16,154 nt of DNA from Roseiarcus sp035308145 (lineage in GTDB: Bacteria > Pseudomonadota > Alphaproteobacteria > Rhizobiales > Beijerinckiaceae): contig DATGHD010000410.1 of the NCBI GenBank assembly GCA_035308145.1, positions 1 to 16,154 on the forward strand. The letters are read 5' to 3'. The position numbers and the translations under genes were made by a program. The notes under the pieces are model-generated. The model did no database searches. It had not been told where the DNA came from and worked only from the letters and a program-made list of their open reading frames with translations. Below are positions 12,502 to 16,154 of the stretch, one piece after another. Within the stretch, counting starts at the first letter, position 1; every line of letters begins with the position of its first letter.

Positions 12502-14586
12502 CTACTCCAATCGCACGACCACCGAATCCGTCGCGCCCTTGGCGTCGACCACCGAGACGCGGGCGAAGCCCGCGCCATCCGGCCGCCACGCGGTCTGACG
12601 GCGCGTGTCGGCGGCGGCGATCGGCGCGCCGTTGACAAACCAAGTCAAGGGCGGCGCGCCGCCGAGCGCCTTTAGGGACAGACGCGTCTCGCGCGCGCCT
12701 TGCGTCAGACCGAGATCGACTTTCGCGCCGTCGGGCGGATAGGCGATCTTGAGCTGAGGAATGGCGGTCGCAGCGACCGTCTTGGGCGCGTCCTTGCGCA
12801 AATGCCTCAGCGGCGGCGGCAGATCGGCGGTCGTGGCGGCGCGCAGAACGCCTTTCGGCGCGCTGATCAACTCGATGTCCCGGCCAAGCCGGGCGAAGGC
12901 GTCGAAAAGGATGGGCGCTGCGGCCTCGCGCCCGACCAAGCCGGGCACGGGCGCATTATCCGGCCGCCCAACCCAGACCGCGATCGTGGTACGACGATCG
13001 AAGCCGATCGCCAAAGCGTCGCGAAAGCCGTACGAGGTGCCGGTCTTGTAAGCGATGCGGCCCGACAGCGCGTTCACCGGCGGCGGCGCGCCGCGTAGAA
13101 TGTCCGCGACATAGTACGCGGCGACCGCATCAGTGACGCGGCGCGGTTCGCCGGTAAGCGGCCCGTCCAACCGCTCGACGAGCGGCGGCGCTTCGCCGCC
13201 GCGAGCAAGGCCGACATAAAGCCTCGCGATGTCAGTCAGCGTCACGCCGAGGCCGCCGAGCCCGACCGCAAGGCCGGGCGGCGCGTCCTTCGGCAAGGTC
13301 ACATCTGCGCCGGCGCTCTTGAGGCGCGCGAGGAATGTCGCGGGCCCGACGTCGGCAAGCAATTCGATCGCCGGCAAGTTGAGCGACATTTGCAGCGCAC
13401 GGCGCGCCGTCACCGTGCCTCGATAGCCGAGGTCGAAATTTTCCGGCGCGTAGGCGCCGTAGCGGGCCGGGCGGTCGAAGAGGATAGTCTCCGGATGCGC
13501 CAGTCCTTCCTCGAAGGCGAGCGCATAGATGAAAGGCTTCAGCGCCGAGCCGGGCGAGCGGGGCGCGCGCGTCATGTCGATCGCGCCGCCGCGGTCCGTC
13601 GAGAGGTAGTCGGCAGCGCCGATGCGCGCGCGAATTTCGCCGCTCTGATTGTCGACAGCGACGATCGCGACGGAAATCTTCGGCCCCAAACGCTCGGCGC
13701 TTTCGCGCGCCAGCGCCTCGAGCTTCTCCTGCAACCGCGCGTCGATCGAGAGACGAATGATATGCGCGTTGGGGTCCGCGGCGACCGCCTCTTCGGCGGC
13801 GTGCGCCGCAATCATCGGGAAGAGCCGCTTGTCGCGGGGAACGGGCTCGCTCTTCGCGTTGGCCGCCTCTTCGGAATTGATCACGCCGCGCTCCAAAGCG
13901 CGGTCGATGACGCGATCGCGCGCCACGCGCGCCGCGACGGGCGAGCGGTCCGGACGGCGCGCCTCCGGCGATTGCGGCAGGGCGACCAGCAAGGCCGCCT
14001 CGGCGATGGTCAGGCGACGCGGCTCCTTGCCGAAATAGGCGAGGGAGGCGGCGCGGACGCCTTCGATATTGCCGCCGAAGGGCGCGAGCGCGAGATAGCG
14101 GTCGAGCACGCCGTTTTTGGAGATCGCCTGCTCGATTTGCAACGCGCGCACGATCTGGCGCAGCTTGGCCGAAAGCGAGCGCTCCTCGCGCGGCTCGATG
14201 AGGCGCGCGACCTGCATGGTCAGCGTCGAGCCGCCCGAGACGATGCGCCCGCGTATCGCCAGTTGCAGAGCGGCGCGGGCCATCGCCCGCCAATCGACGC
14301 CGTCATGCGCGTAAAAACGCCTGTCCTCATAGGCGAGCAGCATCCTGATATAGCGCGGGTCGACGTCGCCGGCCGAAACCGGCAGGCGCCAACGTCCGTC
14401 GGCGAGCGTGAAAGCGCGCAAAAGCCGCCCGTCGCGATCGACCACGATGGCGGAGCCGTCGCGTTGCGAGGTCAGATCAATCGCGCCGAGACTCTGTCGG
14501 TAGCTGATCCAGGCGCCGGGACCCGTGAGGCCGGCGACGAAAACCGCCGCGCCGACAATCGCGAACCAACGCCGCCCGCCGGTCAT
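12502..14586 (-). CDS. pbpC: Penicillin-binding protein 1C (bifunctional peptidoglycan synthase)
   Basis: The 694-residue product is a class A penicillin-binding protein of the PBP1C type, anchored in the inner membrane by a helix at about residues 7-27. The glycosyltransferase domain shows EDRRFYAHDGVDW with the catalytic Glu at 87, GGSTLTMQ at 118-125 and KLRQIVRALQIE at 141-152. The transpeptidase domain has SALK (nucleophile Ser347, Lys350), the SLN triad at 401-403 and KTGTSYGFRDA (KTG at 514-516). The last 90 residues form the C-terminal domain typical of PBP1C. All catalytic residues are present. The frame is open 75 codons further upstream, but that part lies within the preceding gene. 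The chosen ATG overlaps its stop codon as ATGA (14583-14586), so the two are translationally coupled. An intrinsic terminator follows the gene. Confidence 0.95.
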   Translation of the reverse strand: MTGGRRWFAIVGAAVFVAGLTGPGAWISYRQSLGAIDLTSQRDGSAIVVDRDGRLLRAFTLADGRWRLPVSAGDVDPRYIRMLLAYEDRRFYAHDGVDWRAMARAALQLAIRGRIVSGGSTLTMQVARLIEPREERSLSAKLRQIVRALQIEQAISKNGVLDRYLALAPFGGNIEGVRAASLAYFGKEPRRLTIAEAALLVALPQSPEARRPDRSPVAARVARDRVIDRALERGVINSEEAANAKSEPVPRDKRLFPMIAAHAAEEAVAADPNAHIIRLSIDARLQEKLEALARESAERLGPKISVAIVAVDNQSGEIRARIGAADYLSTDRGGAIDMTRAPRSPGSALKPFIYALAFEEGLAHPETILFDRPARYGAYAPENFDLGYRGTVTARRALQMSLNLPAIELLADVGPATFLARLKSAGADVTLPKDAPPGLAVGLGGLGVTLTDIARLYVGLARGGEAPPLVERLDGPLTGEPRRVTDAVAAYYVADILRGAPPPVNALSGRIAYKTGTSYGFRDALAIGFDRRTTIAVWVGRPDNAPVPGLVGREAAAPILFDAFARLGRDIELISAPKGVLRAATTADLPPPLRHLRKDAPKTVAATAIPQLKIAYPPDGAKVDLGLTQGARETRLSLKALGGAPPLTWFVNGAPIAAADTRRQTAWRPDGAGFARVSVVDAKGATDSVVVRLE

Positions 14587-16154
14587 TTGGCGACGACCTC
14601 GAGCGTTCCGAAGGCGGTGCGGCCGAAGCGCTCGGGCCGGTACATGTCCTCCGCCGTCGCCGGCGGGTAGACATATTTGCCCGGCGTCACCGCGCGCACC
14701 ACATAGGCGAGATTGAAGAACGCCGATTGATCGCTGTTGCGGTCGAGCGCCGCGACGAAGCGATCGTCGCGATATTCGATATGGCTTGGATCGATGTCCT
14801 TCTTGAGCCACGAGAAGGCGTCGACGTCGCCGCCGTCGACGAGCGCCGGATTGTCGATCTCCAGCCCCGCCGGCAGGCGATCGACAAGGAGCAGCCGCGC
14901 ATATTTGGCTTCGGCTTCCGTCACTTTGAGCACGATGACGAAGCGATCGTTCTGCGTCACGCGCACGGCGTCGAATTTCGTCCCATCGAGCTTGTAGAAC
15001 GTCCGCTCGACCTCATAGCCCGAAGAAGCGGCCGGCTCGGGCGCGATCGGCACGCCGGCCGTGGTGATGACCGCTTCGGCAGGGCTGTCGCCGGCATTGA
15101 CGATGACGGAAGGCTTCGCATCAAGAGCAAAGCCGCTCCACCGCCGATACACCGATCCCGTCACGGACTGGCCATCGACCGTGAACTGATGCGCCGGGCC
15201 ACGGTCGGCCAGAGCCTCGGCGGCGAGCACCATCCAGTTATTCTCTTGCGTGCTCGTATAAGTCCGTTCGGCGCGCGCCTGCCCGACGACATAGGACGTC
15301 TTGATGATGGCGTCGTCCGGCACTTCGCCGCTCTTGAGATTGGCTTCGGCGAGCAAAGCCAGCGCGCCGGCGCTGTCGCGCAGGCGCGAGCCATAGTCGG
15401 GCCGCGAGTAACCGTCGTCGCGTTCGTCGCGCAATTGGCCCAACGAGGCGTTGAACACTTTGCCGGCCCGCGCGCGATCGCCAAGCATCGCCAAGGAGGC
15501 GGCGATTTGTGCGCTGGCGAGCGGCGTCTTGAAAATGTCGAGCTTGGTGTCAGCGAGATAGCGAAGGTCGCTGAGCACCGGCCGACCGTTGCGGGCCAGA
15601 ACATAGAGCGCATAGGCGAGCGATTCGCCGGCGTCGGCGCCAGGATCGGTCGCGTTGACCACTTCATTGCGAAGCCGATCGAGGGCCTGGTCGAACCCTT
15701 GTTGCGGCACCGCGTAGCCGCGTTCGCGCGCCCTGGTCAGGAAGTCGGTGACAAAAGCGTCGAGCCAGGTGTCCTCGTGGTCGGCGTCGGCGCTCCAAAG
15801 GCCAAAGGCGCCGTTCGAATCCTGGCGGGACATCAACTTCACGATCGAGTCGTTGATGCGGTCGTCGACGCCGGCATCAAGCGCCAGATGCTCGATCGAG
15901 GCCAGCCGATTGTAATAGAGCAGCGGCATGGCGCGGCTGACGATTTGCTCGGAGCAGCCATAAGGGTAGCGCTCCAACGCTTGCAGCAGGGCAGGCGCGT
16001 CGAGCCCGCCGAAAGGCGAGACGGCGACGGAAACCGAGGCCGTGCCAGGCACGAAATCAACGAGCAAGTCGCTGGAGATCGTCTGGCTCGCGCCGGCGGG
16101 CACGGTGCGAATGGTCCGGCGGTAGAGTTCGGATGCGCCGGTCTCGACGCCGAG
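14583..16154 (-). CDS. yfhM: Bacterial alpha-2-macroglobulin, C-terminal part (cut by window edge)
   Basis: The last 523 residues of a bacterial alpha-2-macroglobulin are visible; the gene continues past the right edge with no start in view. The thioester motif is intact: YGCSEQ, with the Cys codon at 15954-15956. In this family Cys and Gln form a thioester that covalently traps attacking proteases. It is followed by the helical thioester domain (LLYYNRLASIEHLAL, QDSNGAFGLWSADADHEDTWL) and then beta-rich C-terminal domains ending in KYVYPPATAEDMYRPERFGR. Full-length relatives have about 1,600-1,900 residues and are usually lipoproteins at the periplasmic face. The gene is fused by an ATGA overlap to pbpC, the classic pairing: the macroglobulin is proposed to guard the envelope and PBP1C to repair it after breach. 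A GTG at 16103 is internal, because coding homology runs on upstream. Confidence 0.95.
   Translation of the reverse strand, partial: LGVETGASELYRRTIRTVPAGASQTISSDLLVDFVPGTASVSVAVSPFGGLDAPALLQALERYPYGCSEQIVSRAMPLLYYNRLASIEHLALDAGVDDRINDSIVKLMSRQDSNGAFGLWSADADHEDTWLDAFVTDFLTRARERGYAVPQQGFDQALDRLRNEVVNATDPGADAGESLAYALYVLARNGRPVLSDLRYLADTKLDIFKTPLASAQIAASLAMLGDRARAGKVFNASLGQLRDERDDGYSRPDYGSRLRDSAGALALLAEANLKSGEVPDDAIIKTSYVVGQARAERTYTSTQENNWMVLAAEALADRGPAHQFTVDGQSVTGSVYRRWSGFALDAKPSVIVNAGDSPAEAVITTAGVPIAPEPAASSGYEVERTFYKLDGTKFDAVRVTQNDRFVIVLKVTEAEAKYARLLLVDRLPAGLEIDNPALVDGGDVDAFSWLKKDIDPSHIEYRDDRFVAALDRNSDQSAFFNLAYVVRAVTPGKYVYPPATAEDMYRPERFGRTAFGTLEVVAK

Noticed and set aside
13232..14293. Minus-strand frame of 353 codons inside pbpC, in another frame
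   Set aside because: It is an Arg/Ala-rich out-of-frame reading of pbpC without motifs, so a second protein is not supported.
13390..14670. Long plus-strand open frame (426 codons) opposite pbpC
   Set aside because: It is antisense to a gene with complete catalytic motifs and its translation shows no recognisable domain; such frames are common in GC-rich genes.
1..16154. CRISPR arrays, tRNA or rRNA genes, phage modules and toxin-antitoxin pairs
   Set aside because: No regularly spaced direct repeats, cloverleaf-like segments or related protein families were seen on either strand.

Overview
The window is GC-rich DNA with densely packed genes. It looks chromosomal and most likely comes from an alphaproteobacterium of the Rhizobiales/Hyphomicrobiales type. 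That placement is inferred from base composition, a DUF2336 protein (a family largely confined to Alphaproteobacteria), and the alphaproteobacterial character of the RND exporter, NAD kinase and small secreted proteins. There is no rRNA or tRNA gene and no CRISPR array. No gene-free stretch exceeds about 250 bases.

Left part (1-3335). The left edge cuts the first codons of an IS630-type transposase on the minus strand. A non-coding stretch with several hairpins follows. Next come two minus-strand genes: a secreted protein with three internal repeats, and downstream of it a stand-alone Lrp/AsnC ligand-binding domain. Divergent from these is a plus-strand pair of flavin proteins (nitroreductase, then flavin-reductase-like FMN protein). 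A small secreted two-cysteine protein stands alone after them.

Middle part (3370-9140). A tight minus-strand pair encodes a MaoC-type hydratase and a CitE-type CoA-ester lyase. Together they could hydrate an unsaturated CoA ester and cleave the resulting hydroxyacyl-CoA. A DUF2336 gene diverges from them and collides tail-to-tail (4-base overlap) with a DUF1772 membrane protein. That protein ends a minus-strand run: EamA/DMT transporter, NAD kinase, NudK-like Nudix hydrolase, DUF1772. The Nudix gene carries an apparent single-base frameshift.

Right part (9380-16154). An RND/MMPL-type exporter appears to start at a rare CTG codon. A small secreted protein faces it tail-to-tail. The right edge holds the bacterial alpha-2-macroglobulin/penicillin-binding protein 1C pair, joined by an ATGA overlap and followed by a good intrinsic terminator. 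This pair belongs to the cell envelope: the macroglobulin is a proposed protease trap and PBP1C a peptidoglycan synthase.

I found no clearly new multi-gene system. The points most worth checking are the CTG start of the exporter, the nudK frameshift, a hairpin covering the transposase ribosome-binding site, and an Asp-to-Asn change at the expected catalytic position of the MaoC protein.
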